The notes beneath the pieces are model-generated. The model saw nothing but the letters and a program-made list of their open reading frames with translations. It did no database searches and was not told where the DNA came from. A stretch of DNA of 64,000 nt from JALYRV01 sp036675475 (lineage in GTDB: Bacteria > Acidobacteriota > Vicinamibacteria > Vicinamibacterales > SCN-69-37), in NCBI GenBank assembly GCA_036675475.1, contig JAKFEY010000069.1, positions 1-64,000 of the forward strand. The letters run 5' to 3'. Positions 1-9,508 of the stretch are shown one piece after another. The position numbers were made by a program, and so were the translations under genes. Numbering within the stretch: position 1 is the first letter of the stretch; each line of letters starts with the position of its first letter.

Positions 1-1
1 A

Positions 2-1051
2 ACCATCGAGCGCGCGCGCAACCCGCAGCCGGCGGCCGCGGGTCCCGGCCGCGGCGGACGCGGCGGCGGCACGCCGCCGCAGCGCCGCGAAGGCGCCCTG
101 CCGAACGCCGAGGTGAACACCCGCGTCGACGCGTTCCTGATCTCCAGCGGCGCGCTCGTCCGCATCAACGACGCCGGCCGCGCGCACGGCCAGATCCGCG
201 CGTTTGCGCACAGCGCGTACGACCCGTCGAAGACCATCCCCACGGTCGTGCTCCGCAACGAAGATTACGGCCGCATCACGCGCCTGCTCGCCGACGGGCC
301 GGTGGAGCTCGAGTTCACCATCCAGAACCGCCACTTCCCCGAGGGCAAGACGTCCTACAACGCCACGGCGGAAATCCGCGGCACGGACAAGGCCGATGAA
401 GTGGTCATGCTCGGCGGCCACCTCGACTCGTGGCACTCGGCCACCGGCGCCACCGACAACGCCATCGGCGTCGCGGTCATGATGGAAGCGGCCCGCATCC
501 TCAAGGCGATCGGCGTGCAGCCGCGCCGCACCATCCGCGTCGCCCTCTGGGGCGGCGAGGAACAGGGCCTCATCGGCTCGCAGGCCTACGTGAAGCAGCA
601 CTTCGGCTCGGCAGAAGATCCGCTGCCCGAGTTCTCGAAGTTCAACGGCTACTTCAACGTGGACTCGGGCACCGGCCGCATCCGCATGGCCAGCGTCTTC
701 GGGCCGCAGGAGACCGCGGACGTGCTGTCCGCCGCGCTCAAGCCGTTCGAGGACCTCGGCATCTTCGGCGCGACGGCCACGCGCGGCCGCAACACGGGCG
801 GCACCGACAGCACCTCGTTCAACGCCGCGGGCCTGCCCGGCATCGGCCTGAGCCAGGACACGATCGAATACGGCACGCACACCTGGCACACCAACCTCGA
901 CACGCTCGAGCGCATCGTCGAAGACGATGTGAAGAAGTCGGCGGTGGCGATTGCCGCGGCCGTCTATCACCTCGCCATGCGCGACGAGATGCTGCCGCGA
1001 TTCAGCAAAGAAACGCTGCCGCCGCCACCGGCACCGCGAGGCGGTCGGTAA
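2..1051 (+). CDS. M28 family zinc aminopeptidase, C-terminal part (5' end outside window)
   Basis: The frame is open from base 2, so this is the end of a longer gene. The first ~35 codons form a Gly/Arg/Pro-rich linker. Then comes what looks like the end of a PA-like domain, followed by the M28 catalytic domain: GGHLDSWH (zinc His and bridging Asp), a DNA stretch 'TDNAIG', the WGGEEQGL motif (general base Glu and metal Glu), NVDSGTG (metal Asp) and a terminal THTWHTNLDT (zinc His). All expected metal ligands are present, so the enzyme is probably active. Family members are secreted and release N-terminal residues from peptides; the signal peptide would lie before the window. An intrinsic terminator follows 30 bases after the stop. 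The function is secure at family level, the substrate is not. Confidence 0.9.
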   Translation, partial: TIERARNPQPAAAGPGRGGRGGGTPPQRREGALPNAEVNTRVDAFLISSGALVRINDAGRAHGQIRAFAHSAYDPSKTIPTVVLRNEDYGRITRLLADGPVELEFTIQNRHFPEGKTSYNATAEIRGTDKADEVVMLGGHLDSWHSATGATDNAIGVAVMMEAARILKAIGVQPRRTIRVALWGGEEQGLIGSQAYVKQHFGSAEDPLPEFSKFNGYFNVDSGTGRIRMASVFGPQETADVLSAALKPFEDLGIFGATATRGRNTGGTDSTSFNAAGLPGIGLSQDTIEYGTHTWHTNLDTLERIVEDDVKKSAVAIAAAVYHLAMRDEMLPRFSKETLPPPPAPRGGR

Positions 1052-1081
1052 AGCCGCAAGGCGTAAGCCGCGAACTACTCG

Positions 1082-1118
1082 AGGCCCGGTCGCATTGGCG
1101 GCCGGGCCTTTTGTCTTT
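1082..1118 (+). terminator. intrinsic terminator after the M28 peptidase gene
   Basis: AGGCCCGG (1082-1089) pairs perfectly with CCGGGCCT (1102-1109) across a 12-nt loop, and a T-rich tail (TTTTGTCTTT) follows at once. This is the clearest Rho-independent terminator in the window and it separates the peptidase from the histone-like gene. Confidence 0.85.
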
Positions 1119-1161
1119 AGTGGCACATGACTTGAAGGCCTCTGCCGCTGGAGGGTTTGAG

Positions 1162-1866
1162 ATGGCAGACAACAGCACCACGCGGCCGGGCGATCCGTTC
1201 GCGCAGGCAGCGGAGACGACGATGACGCTGGTGGAGCGCGGGGCGGAAGCGGTGGGCACGCTGGTGGGGCGCGCGGCGAACACGCTGTCATCGACGGCCG
1301 GGGCGGCGGGCGAGGCGGCGGCGCGCGTTGGGTCGGCGGCGCGCACGGGCGCCAACCGCGCGGCGGCGCAGGCCAGCACGATGCTGAGCCGCAGCGGACG
1401 CAACGCCGAGCGCATGGCCAATCGCGCGGGCGTGCCGGGCGGCAAGGCGGCGAAGCGCGCGGCCAACATGGAAGCGACGGCCATGCTTCGATCGGCAACG
1501 GCCGTGGACAGGGGCACGCGCGCGGTTAGCGCGGGCGCCACGCGGAGCACGGCGGGATCGCGCAAGCGCAGCGCCGCGGCGAAGGGGTCGAAAGCTTCGA
1601 AGGCGGCAAAAAAGAGTACGACGAGCACGCGGGGCGCGACGCTCCGCTCGCTGATGCCGGGGACCAAGAAGACGAAGAAGGCGGCGAAGAAGACGGGGGC
1701 GAAGGGCCGGAAGAAGGCGCCTAAGCAGCTCGCAGCCGGGCGTCCCGCGCCGCGCCGGGCCGTCGGCGCCACCAAACGCCCGATGGCGGCCAAGTCGATG
1801 GGCAGCACGCGCGGCCGGCTCGCCGCGTCGAAGAAGACGACGAAGCGGCCTGGGCGATCGCGCTAA
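1162..1866 (+). CDS. lysine/alanine-rich histone-H1-like DNA-binding protein
   Basis: 234 residues. The start at 1162 was chosen because GGAGGG lies 7-12 bases upstream; the open frame runs further back but only as a shadow of the peptidase gene. The N-terminal third (MADNSTTRPGDPFAQ...) is Ala/Gly-rich and likely helical. From about residue 130 on, the chain is almost only Lys, Ala, Arg, Ser, Thr and Gly, with repeated KKAAKK-, KKTGAKGRKK- and ASKKTTKR-type blocks like eukaryotic H1 tails and bacterial HC1/AlgP-type proteins. No enzyme motif is visible. It probably binds DNA or another polyanion and compacts the nucleoid; that role is inferred from composition. Low-complexity tails of this type often vary in length between strains. 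Confidence 0.7.
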   Translation: MADNSTTRPGDPFAQAAETTMTLVERGAEAVGTLVGRAANTLSSTAGAAGEAAARVGSAARTGANRAAAQASTMLSRSGRNAERMANRAGVPGGKAAKRAANMEATAMLRSATAVDRGTRAVSAGATRSTAGSRKRSAAAKGSKASKAAKKSTTSTRGATLRSLMPGTKKTKKAAKKTGAKGRKKAPKQLAAGRPAPRRAVGATKRPMAAKSMGSTRGRLAASKKTTKRPGRSR

Positions 1867-1922
1867 GCCTGAAGCCGGAAGCCGAAAGCCTGTCTTGAGG
1901 CTTTCGGCTTCAGGCTTTCGGC
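1867..1922. repeat. inverted tandem-word repeat, possible bidirectional terminator
   Basis: AAGCCGAAAGCC (1879-1890) pairs perfectly with GGCTTTCGGCTT (1899-1910) over an 8-nt loop. A second overlapping pair, GCCTGAAGCC (1867-1876) with GGCTTCAGGC (1906-1915), is also perfect. The word (A)GCCGAAAGCC/GCCTGAAGCC is repeated on both sides. It fills the gap between two convergent genes, so it may stop transcription from both sides, although neither strand has a long U tract. It matches the architecture of other junction repeats in this window. Confidence 0.75.
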
Positions 1923-1929
1923 TTACTCT

Positions 1930-4719
1930 CTATCGACCGCGCTGTTCCGCCACCGACAGATACAAGCCGTTGAACAGGAACTTGAAGGTGCCGTGCGGCT
2001 GGGCGCGGAAGGCGATTTCCGGCCCGAACAGGTACACGTGGCCGCGGCCGACGGGGACGTCGGCGGCGGCGATGCCGCCTTCCAGATAGTTCTGGCCCCA
2101 GGCCCAGCCGCTGCGCAGCGGCGTGCTGTTGTTGAACCAGAGAATCGGGCGCACGCCGGCCGCGGCGGCGCGCGGCGTGAGCGCGAACACCGGGCTGTTG
2201 TCGAAGAAGACGTCGACTTCAGCCGGCAGGCCGTGCGCGAGCGGGTGGTTCGTGTCGACCGCGGCGCGCAGCACCGAGCCCGGCACGTAGAACTTCTCGC
2301 GCGGCAGCCCGCGCTCCTGGCCGTTCGGGCCCATCTCCACCAGGTGATCCTTCAGCGGCAGATCCAGCCATTCGGTAATCGCCGTCGATCCGCCAATGGC
2401 GATGATGGTGCCGCCCTGCTCGGCAAACTCCTTCAGCTTCGGTGCGGTGGCCTGCTCGCTGATGCTGCCCAGCCGGTTCTGATATTCGGCAGGCACGTTC
2501 TGGGGCCCGCCGCCGCCACCGCCGCGGCCTCCGCCGCCGCCCGCGCTGATCGCGCCGTCGGTGAACACGATCACGTCGTACTTCGCGCGCAGGTTGCCGG
2601 CGTTGAGATCGTTCGGATACACGACCTCGTACGGGAACTCGAAGTTCTCGAAGATCAGGCGCGTCCAGCCCGACGGCATCATGCCGCCGTACCGATCGAA
2701 CAAGGCGATGCGCAGCTTGCGCAGCGCCGACGAATCGCCGGTCGGCGCTGACGGCGCCGCCTGGAACGCCACGCCCAGCTCCTTCGCGATCGTGTCGAGC
2801 GTCGCGCGCGTCGTCGGCTTGGCCGCGACATAGAAGGTGCCCTCACCCATCGGCCCGTTGTTCAGCCAGCGCACGTCCTCGCCCGCGGCCACCAGCCGGT
2901 TGATGGCGATAAAGCTGTTGTTCGTCTTGTGGCCGAAGTAATAGCCGGGCGCGCTGGCCGCGCCGGTCACGGCAGCCGACGGCACGGTGGCAAGGCCGCC
3001 CGTGATCTTCGCGAACGGGCCGTCGAACCCTTCGAGAATACGATCGAACTGCACGCCCATCTGATACGCCAGCGTCCAGCCGGCGCTGTCGTACGGCGGC
3101 GTGGGCGCGCCGCCGGGATACGGAATGTCGTCGGGATGATCCTGCGGCTCGAACATGTCGAGCACGTGCGGCCGGAAGGCCTGCGCCGTCTTCACGACGT
3201 ACGAGCCGGCCGGATACTGCTTGCCATTGACGGTGAAGGCCGCCGTCGCGCGGTGCACGGTGACGCCGTTCTTGATGAGGGCGTTGACGAAGTGCGTCGC
3301 CGCGCCGAAATCCGCCTGGCTCGACGGCAGGATGTAGCCGCGCGCGTCGCGCCACTCGGGTTTGCGAAGCTCGGCAAAGTACTTCTGCCCCTGCTCCTGC
3401 GTCATGCCCCCGCCGCCGCGTCCGCCGCCGCCCTGCCGGCCGCCGCCGCCGGCGGCCCCGCGATCGGCCGCGATCTTCTCCTGGATTTCGGCGACGCGCC
3501 GCGGCCGCGGCGTCCACGAGTCCGTGTTGCCCTTCGCGATGCTGTCGCGGCCCATCTCGTAGATGTTCCAGAGGAACGTTTCACGATAGCGCGACGCCAG
3601 ATCGAGCACCGCGTAGTTGGCCGTCACGGAGTAGTCGATCGACTGCCGGAACTTCCACTCCTGCTGCGGCGCAATCGGGTACCAGTAGTTCGAGTCGGGC
3701 AGCTGGCGCGAGGGCACGAACGGGATGGAAATCGGCGTCGGGTTGCCAATCGTTTCGGTCAGCAGCCCGATGATGTTGTGGAAGTACGCCGTCGTCCGCA
3801 GGCCGCCGTTCCACCAGGTGGAATAGCTGGCGCCGCGGCGGCTCGTCACGCCGGGCTTGTCTTCGGCGATGAAGCGCGTGGCCATGGCCGAGCCCACGAG
3901 GTCGATCGTGGCCGGCACGAGCGGGTGGAAGTTGAAGTTGAACGGATCGCGGAACGGCGGCGCGAACATCACCGTGCCCGACGGGCCGGTCTGGTGATGG
4001 TTGTACATGATCTGCGGCAGCCACTCCGTGTACATGACGCGGTTCATGTTCATGCTCTCGGGAAGCGCCGCCATGTAGAAGTCGCGGTTGTTGTCGTGGC
4101 CGGCGTACTTCTCGTAGAGCACCGGAATGCCGCCGGTGGAGCGCTGCTTCGGATCCGGATTGCGCATGTACCAGTTGGAGACCAGCTCCATGCCGTCGGG
4201 ATTGGCATGCACCGCGAGAATGATCACGTCGTTCAGGATCCGCATCGTCTCCGGATCCGTGCGGCTGACGAGCTGATAGACCGTTTCCATCAGCTGCTGC
4301 GCGCCGAGCACCTCGGTGGCGTGCAGGCCGCCGTCGATCCAGATGACCGCCTTGCCTTCGCGCGCGAGCGCGCGCGCCTCCTCGTCGGTGAGCCCCTCGG
4401 CCATCGCGAGCCGCCGCGAGATCTCGCGGTAGCGATCGAGCCGCCTGAAGTTGTCGGGCGCCGTGATGATCGACATCAGGTGCGGCCGCCCCTCGGCGGT
4501 CTTGCCGATCTCGACCACGCGCATGCGCGGCGATTCTTTTTCGAGCTTGCGCCAGTACTCCATCAACTGCGTGTAGTTGGGCAGGACGTAGTCGGCGCCA
4601 ATGTCGTGGCCGAACTGCTGTTTGGGGGTCGTGACCGTGCCCTGCGCCAGCGGCGACGCAGACGCGATCACGGTCAGGATCGCCACGGCAAGAATCGAAC
4701 GGCGAACAGTCGTCATCAC
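1930..4719 (-). CDS. secreted M14-family zinc carboxypeptidase, large form
   Basis: 929 residues, with a signal peptide (hydrophobic run in residues ~8-24, cleavage near ASPLAQG). The M14 zinc site is visible: H133-A-T-E136 in GGLHATEV, then NPDG (173-176), NNRD (210-213, substrate Arg), a third zinc His in NHHQTG (241/242), and a likely catalytic Glu in TETIG (~322). Two Gly-rich low-complexity runs lie near residues 425-445 and in the C-terminal third. The C-terminal half looks like a separate domain that I cannot name. Family members cleave C-terminal residues or peptidoglycan peptides; this long secreted form is most likely a nutrient peptidase. ATG at 4719 or 4716 is equally possible. 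It converges on the histone-like gene and has its own transcript. Confidence 0.85.
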   Translation of the reverse strand: MMTTVRRSILAVAILTVIASASPLAQGTVTTPKQQFGHDIGADYVLPNYTQLMEYWRKLEKESPRMRVVEIGKTAEGRPHLMSIITAPDNFRRLDRYREISRRLAMAEGLTDEEARALAREGKAVIWIDGGLHATEVLGAQQLMETVYQLVSRTDPETMRILNDVIILAVHANPDGMELVSNWYMRNPDPKQRSTGGIPVLYEKYAGHDNNRDFYMAALPESMNMNRVMYTEWLPQIMYNHHQTGPSGTVMFAPPFRDPFNFNFHPLVPATIDLVGSAMATRFIAEDKPGVTSRRGASYSTWWNGGLRTTAYFHNIIGLLTETIGNPTPISIPFVPSRQLPDSNYWYPIAPQQEWKFRQSIDYSVTANYAVLDLASRYRETFLWNIYEMGRDSIAKGNTDSWTPRPRRVAEIQEKIAADRGAAGGGGRQGGGGRGGGGMTQEQGQKYFAELRKPEWRDARGYILPSSQADFGAATHFVNALIKNGVTVHRATAAFTVNGKQYPAGSYVVKTAQAFRPHVLDMFEPQDHPDDIPYPGGAPTPPYDSAGWTLAYQMGVQFDRILEGFDGPFAKITGGLATVPSAAVTGAASAPGYYFGHKTNNSFIAINRLVAAGEDVRWLNNGPMGEGTFYVAAKPTTRATLDTIAKELGVAFQAAPSAPTGDSSALRKLRIALFDRYGGMMPSGWTRLIFENFEFPYEVVYPNDLNAGNLRAKYDVIVFTDGAISAGGGGGRGGGGGGPQNVPAEYQNRLGSISEQATAPKLKEFAEQGGTIIAIGGSTAITEWLDLPLKDHLVEMGPNGQERGLPREKFYVPGSVLRAAVDTNHPLAHGLPAEVDVFFDNSPVFALTPRAAAAGVRPILWFNNSTPLRSGWAWGQNYLEGGIAAADVPVGRGHVYLFGPEIAFRAQPHGTFKFLFNGLYLSVAEQRGR

Positions 4720-4758
4720 AGGAACTCCAGTGGGCGGAAATGTATCAGAACTGCAGTC

Positions 4759-6609
4759 TTAAACGACAAAACGGGCGGCACGCTTACCGGCGAGAAACGC
4801 CACCGCCGCGAGCGCGAGCCCGGGAAGATCGGCCCAGATCGAGGGGTACAGCAGGCACAGGCCCGCGGCCACCGCGAATATTCTTCCCGGTTGATTATCC
4901 CCGGTCGACGCAAGGCCGGCGGCTATTGCCACCACGCCCGCAAGCGCGGTGAGCGACGTCAGCGCGATGGTCAGCCAGCTTCCCTGCAGCAGCAGCCCGG
5001 CCCCGTCGGGCGCCACGGCGAACGCGATGGGCACGACGAAGGCCGGCGCCGTGTATTTCCAGGCGGCGGTCAGCGTGCGGTGCGGATCGCCGCCGGTCAC
5101 GGCCGCGGCGGCAAACGGCGCCAGCGCCGTCGGCGGGCTCACTTCCGACAGCACCGCGTAATAGAAGATGAACATGTGGGCCGCCACCGGCGCGACGCCG
5201 GCCGCCGTCAGCGCCGGCGCCACCATCACGGCGGCGATGATGTAGGACGCCGTCACCGGCACGGCCAGGCCCAGCATCCACACGGCGACGGCCGACCAGA
5301 GGATGGTGAACAGCGTCGAGCCGCCCGCCAGTCCGACGATCAGGCCCGCCGTCTTCAAGCCGAGGCCGGTGAGCGTGACGACGCCGACGATCAGGCCGGC
5401 GGTGGCCGTGGTCGCGACAATCGGCAGCACGGCGAGGCCGCCGTCCGACAGTGCGCGGAACAGCCGCGGCGGCGTAATCGCCGTGTCGGCGCGCAGCCAG
5501 CTCAGCGCGACCGCGACGAGCGACGCCAGAAACACCGCGCGGAACGCGCTCATGCCCATCGCCATGAACACCGCAATGGCGACGAGCGAAATGAAGTGAT
5601 AGCCGTAGCGGCGCGCCAGCGCGCCGGCCGTGTGCGGCGCGCGCTCGATCGAGGCCGCCGGCAGCGCGCGCGCGTCGATCTCCACCGTCACGAGCAGCGA
5701 CGCGTAATACAGGATCGTCGGGACGGTCGCCATGACGAGCACCTGCAGATAGGAGATCTCGAGATACTCGGCGATCAGGAACGCGGCGGCGCCAAGCGTG
5801 GGCGGAGAAATCAGCGCGCCAATGCCGGCGGCCGACAGCATGCCGCCCGCGGTTTCGGGCCGATAGCCGGCGCGCCGCAGCATCGGCCACGCCACCGATC
5901 CCAGCATCACCGTGGTCGCCACGCCGGAGCCTGAGACGGTGCCGAGCAGAAAGCCCGACAGCGTGACCGCGCGCCCGGGCGCCGCGCGCGACGGCGATCG
6001 CGTGGCCACCGCGCGCGCCCACTCGACGAAGAACCAGCCGGCCTTCGACTGCTCGAGCACGGCGCCGAAGATGGTGAAAAGGATGATGTAGGTGGCGGCG
6101 ACGTCGAGCGGCACGCCGAACAGCCCCTCGAGCGTCATGAACAGGCTGCCCGCCAGACGCGGCGCGTCATAGCCGCGATGCGCGAGCACGCCCGGCAGCC
6201 AGGGCCCCGCAAACGCGTACGCAAAGAACCCGATGGCCACGGCCGGCAGAATCCACCCGGTGGTGCGCCGCGTCGCCTCGAGCACCGCCGCGAAGGCGAG
6301 AAAGGCCGCGGCCACATCCATCGGCGTGGGCGTGGCCGCGCGATACAGCATCGCGTCGCCCTGCCACAGGAAATAGCCGAGCGACAACGCGCCGGCCGCG
6401 GCAAGCGCCACACCCGAAAGGCGCGCGCCACACACGAACGCGATGAGGATGACGCTCGCCAGCAGAAACGACGCGCGATAGACCTCGGCCGGCACGATCG
6501 CGACAACCCAGTAGATCGCGTACAGCGACAGCGCCGCGGCGCCCGCGGCGAGCAGCTGCCCCGCCCGGCCCGCGGGCACACGCGCCGGCGTGTCTTCGGC
6601 TATTTCCAC
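4759..6609 (-). CDS. TRAP transporter fused permease (TAXI type, DctQM-like)
   Basis: 616 residues, almost wholly hydrophobic, with about 15 or more predicted membrane segments. This is the size and layout of the fused small plus large permease of TAXI-TRAP transporters. Typical stretches are seen: a GTVSGSGVATTVMLG loop, AAGIGALISPPTLGAAA and LSEVSPPTALAPF. The gene starts with GTG at 6609 and overlaps the end of the TAXI-protein gene by 10 bases, so the pair is translationally coupled. It should import an organic anion in exchange for Na+ or H+; the substrate is unknown. Near the C-terminus (residues ~568-576, bases 4880-4905) the coding sequence carries a half-copy of the palindromic element found in frame in other genes. 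Confidence 0.88.
   Translation of the reverse strand: MEIAEDTPARVPAGRAGQLLAAGAAALSLYAIYWVVAIVPAEVYRASFLLASVILIAFVCGARLSGVALAAAGALSLGYFLWQGDAMLYRAATPTPMDVAAAFLAFAAVLEATRRTTGWILPAVAIGFFAYAFAGPWLPGVLAHRGYDAPRLAGSLFMTLEGLFGVPLDVAATYIILFTIFGAVLEQSKAGWFFVEWARAVATRSPSRAAPGRAVTLSGFLLGTVSGSGVATTVMLGSVAWPMLRRAGYRPETAGGMLSAAGIGALISPPTLGAAAFLIAEYLEISYLQVLVMATVPTILYYASLLVTVEIDARALPAASIERAPHTAGALARRYGYHFISLVAIAVFMAMGMSAFRAVFLASLVAVALSWLRADTAITPPRLFRALSDGGLAVLPIVATTATAGLIVGVVTLTGLGLKTAGLIVGLAGGSTLFTILWSAVAVWMLGLAVPVTASYIIAAVMVAPALTAAGVAPVAAHMFIFYYAVLSEVSPPTALAPFAAAAVTGGDPHRTLTAAWKYTAPAFVVPIAFAVAPDGAGLLLQGSWLTIALTSLTALAGVVAIAAGLASTGDNQPGRIFAVAAGLCLLYPSIWADLPGLALAAVAFLAGKRAARFVV
4880..4905. repeat. half-copy of the in-frame palindromic element
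   Basis: 26 bases starting ATTCTTCCCGGTTGATTATC match the left arm of the palindrome at 57171 at 24 of 26 positions. No inverted second arm is present nearby. It lies inside the TRAP permease gene and encodes part of a GDNQPGRIF stretch close to the C-terminus. It may be a decayed or partly deleted element. Confidence 0.65.
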
Positions 6610-7580
6610 GAGCGGGCGCGGTAGTAGCGGATCGCGCCGGGATGGAACGGTGCCGGCGAATCGGCCGGGCCGGTGGCGGGCGCGAGATGGCGCGCCTCGG
6701 GATGAATCGCGATGAGCGCGCGCTGCTCGTCGAACAGCAGCTTCGTGATGTCGTGCGCGAGCGGCTCGGGCATCGACGCCGGCGCGACGAGCAGGTTGCC
6801 CACGGTAATCACGGGCACCGCCTCGAGCACGCCGCGATAACTGCGCGCCGGCACCATCGCCTCGCCGTAGAGGCCCGGGCCGTACTTCTGTGTGAGCGCG
6901 GCCGCGAATTCCGCGTTCGGCAGCAGCCGGATGTGGATGCCCGACGTGCTCGCCAGATCCTGCACGGCCGGCGTCGGCAGGCCGCCGCTCCAGAAGAACG
7001 CGTCGAGCTTGCCGTCCTTCAACGCATTCACCGACTCGGCGGCGCCAAGCGCCTGCCGCCGGATGTCCCGATGCGCGTCGAGACCCGCGGCCTCGAGCAC
7101 GCGCGTGGCAATCAATTCGGTGCCGCTGCCCGGCGATCCCACCGAGACGATGCGGCCGCGCAGATCGGCGATCGAGGCGATGCCGCTGCCGTCGAGCGTC
7201 ACGATGTGCGTGAAGTTCTGATAGAGGATGGCCACGGTTTGCGCGGGCACGGCGCCGGTGTCCGCAAACGGTCCGGTGCCCTTGACCGCTTCGGCCAGCG
7301 TGTCGGCCAGCGTGAAGGCGAGATCCGCCCTGCCCTGCTGCAGCAGCTTCAGATTGTCGACCGAGGCGCCCGTGACTTCAGCCGTCGCGGAGATGCCTGG
7401 AATCTTCTCGGAGATCAGCTTCGCGAGGCCGCCGCCGTAGGGATAGTAGACGCCGCCCGTGCCGCCGGTGGCGATCGACAGATACTGCGCCGAGCCGCCC
7501 GAGCAGGCCGCGACAACGGCCGCGCCGAGTGCCAGGCACCCGGCACGCCGCACCACGCGCCAGGCGGCGACGCGATTCAT
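6600..7580 (-). CDS. TAXI-family TRAP solute-binding lipoprotein
   Basis: 326 residues. ATG at 7580 was chosen because it forms an ATGA overlap with the stop of the TonB-receptor gene and is followed by a lipoprotein signal (MNRVAAWRVVRRAG... VVAAC, lipid Cys at ~26). The TAXI signature follows: SIATGGTGGVYYPYGGGLA, then GRADLAFTLADT, and SVGSPGSGTELIATRVLEAAGL. The mature protein should sit on the outer face of the inner membrane, or free in the periplasm, and hand substrate to the fused permease encoded just downstream. TAXI proteins bind small organic anions such as glutamate-like compounds; nothing here fixes the ligand. Confidence 0.9.
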   Translation of the reverse strand: MNRVAAWRVVRRAGCLALGAAVVAACSGGSAQYLSIATGGTGGVYYPYGGGLAKLISEKIPGISATAEVTGASVDNLKLLQQGRADLAFTLADTLAEAVKGTGPFADTGAVPAQTVAILYQNFTHIVTLDGSGIASIADLRGRIVSVGSPGSGTELIATRVLEAAGLDAHRDIRRQALGAAESVNALKDGKLDAFFWSGGLPTPAVQDLASTSGIHIRLLPNAEFAAALTQKYGPGLYGEAMVPARSYRGVLEAVPVITVGNLLVAPASMPEPLAHDITKLLFDEQRALIAIHPEARHLAPATGPADSPAPFHPGAIRYYRARSWK

Positions 7581-9508
7581 CTGGTGAACAGCCGCACACC
7601 CGCCTGCCACAGCCGCGGCGCCGCGATCGTGCGCAGCGGCGTGCGGCCGGCATCGATGTCGGCGTCGAACAGGTTTTCGACCGAGGCGAAGATCTGCCCG
7701 TGCGCGAACCGCATCGCCACGAGCGCGTTCGCGGCCCATGCCGGATCGAGCTCGAACGTATTGCGATCGTCGTCGAACTGCCGGCCCCAATAGCGCGCCT
7801 CGAGTGAGGCGACCCACCGGCCCTGTATCAGCCGCGCGCCGGCGGCCAGTTGCGCGCCCGGCACCTGCGGCAGGCGATTGCCCTCGAGCTCGCCGCTGCT
7901 GAAGGTCGATCGCGTGAGCGCGGCCGAGGCCCAGGCGTGCAGCCAGCTGCGCAGCGGCGTGTCGGCCTCGAATTCAACGCCGGTCGCGCGCGCATCGCCG
8001 TTGTCGCGCATGCGCAGCGTGCCGGGCACGAGCGACGGAAGCGTGCGGCTGTAGATCGCGCCGTTCTGCCACGTCGTGAATGCCACGGCGCGCAGCGTGA
8101 CGCGCGGCCGCACAACGGTCAGCGCCGCTTCGCCGCCCCACGCCTCTTCGGCGTCGAGCGCGCTGTTGGGCAGCGTGGTGATGGCGCCCACACGGAAGCC
8201 GCGATAGAGCTCGTTGATCGTGGGCGCACGAAACGCGTTGAACACGGTGGCGCGAAGCGTGGCCGCGTCGGTAGCGCGCCACGATACGCTCGCGCGCGGC
8301 GCGAGAAAGCCCACGTCCGACGCCGACGCCGCCTCGGTGCGGTTCTCGGACGCCCACAGTTCGCCGCGCAGCCCGCCGCTGACCGTCAGGCGCGGCCGCG
8401 CCTGCCACACCATCTGGCCGCTCGCGCTCCACGCGTCCTGCCGCGCGGGCGTGAGCTCGCCGCCATCGAGCAGGTCCGCGTCGACCTGCCGGTAGCCGGC
8501 ATCCACCAGCCACGCGAGCGTGCCCCCGCGCGACCACGACACGTCGAGCCGCCGCGCGGCCGTGTCGACGTGCTGCGTGTTCGTCAGCCGCTCGCCATGA
8601 CGCCCGGCGAACACCGCGCTGAACGTCTGGTCGTAATCCTGATCCGAGATCTGCGCGCGCGCGCGCAGAAAGCCGCCGGCCGCTTCGGCCGACAGCGCCG
8701 CAAAGCCCGAGCCGATGCGCGTGGCATTCATCTGCAGCGGCGTGCCGTTGGTGCGCTCCTCGTCGAGAAACGAGCCGCCCCCCTCGAGGCGCACGGCTCC
8801 AACAGACGTGGACGCCGCGCCGATCGCCGACGTGTACGACACACCCGCCGGCGTATCCACATCGCCCCGCGAGGCGGGCTCCACCGGAATGTACCCCTCC
8901 GTCGTCATCCGCTCGACGCCGCCCGACACGGCGGCGCGGCCCGTCAGGCCGCCGTAGAGCGATCCGCGCGCCGTGTCCTGGTTGCCGCCTTCGACGAGCG
9001 CTTCGGCGGCACGATCGCGGCGCGTGATCACGCGGATCGCTCCGCCCAGCGCGTCGCTGCCGAACAGATCGCTGGAGCCGCCGCGCACGACCTCCACCCG
9101 ATCGATGGCCGCCGCCGGCACGCGGTTCCAGTACACCCATCCCCCGAACGGATCGTTGAGCGGCCCATCGTCGGCCATCACCAGCGTGCGGCTCGCGCCC
9201 GAGGCCGACAGGCCGCGCAGCGTGACGCCTTGCGTGGTGGGATTGGCCGTGCGCGACGACGACCGGCGGAACAGCGAGAAGCCCGGCGTTGAGGCCAGCT
9301 TCTGATCGAGCGTGAGCGAGGGTGACAGATCCAGCGCGTCGCCGGCGAGCACGGTGGTGGTGGCCGTCACCGGCACGCGCGGGGCCGCAGGCGCCGTGAC
9401 CGTCACGGTTTCGGCGATCCGCTGCGGATCCTGCGGCACCTGGGATGCCTGGGGCGCCTGCAGGGCGGGAGCGGCGAGCGTGGCAAGAAGCAGCGCGGCG
9501 GCAATCAC
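7577..9508 (-). CDS. TonB-dependent outer-membrane receptor
   Basis: 643 residues: signal peptide, a TonB-box-like ETVTVTAP stretch, a plug domain (GVTLRGLSASGASRTLVM, IDRVEVVRGGSSDLFGSDAL, GGAIRVIT) and a beta-barrel ending in an aromatic-rich strand (LWQAGVRLFTR). It starts with GTG at 9508 overlapping the EttA stop (GTGA), and its own stop overlaps the start of the TAXI lipoprotein (ATGA). The size and plug resemble cobalamin/siderophore-type receptors. Coupling to a TRAP-TAXI system suggests that the ligand passed inward is the TRAP substrate or a complex of it; this is inference from gene order. Confidence 0.88.
   Translation of the reverse strand: MIAAALLLATLAAPALQAPQASQVPQDPQRIAETVTVTAPAAPRVPVTATTTVLAGDALDLSPSLTLDQKLASTPGFSLFRRSSSRTANPTTQGVTLRGLSASGASRTLVMADDGPLNDPFGGWVYWNRVPAAAIDRVEVVRGGSSDLFGSDALGGAIRVITRRDRAAEALVEGGNQDTARGSLYGGLTGRAAVSGGVERMTTEGYIPVEPASRGDVDTPAGVSYTSAIGAASTSVGAVRLEGGGSFLDEERTNGTPLQMNATRIGSGFAALSAEAAGGFLRARAQISDQDYDQTFSAVFAGRHGERLTNTQHVDTAARRLDVSWSRGGTLAWLVDAGYRQVDADLLDGGELTPARQDAWSASGQMVWQARPRLTVSGGLRGELWASENRTEAASASDVGFLAPRASVSWRATDAATLRATVFNAFRAPTINELYRGFRVGAITTLPNSALDAEEAWGGEAALTVVRPRVTLRAVAFTTWQNGAIYSRTLPSLVPGTLRMRDNGDARATGVEFEADTPLRSWLHAWASAALTRSTFSSGELEGNRLPQVPGAQLAAGARLIQGRWVASLEARYWGRQFDDDRNTFELDPAWAANALVAMRFAHGQIFASVENLFDADIDAGRTPLRTIAAPRLWQAGVRLFTR

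Noticed and set aside
2929..5934. Very long plus-strand open frame of 1001 codons
   Set aside because: It is antisense to the M14 peptidase and TRAP permease genes, Arg-rich as GC-rich shadow frames are, and has no recognisable domain.
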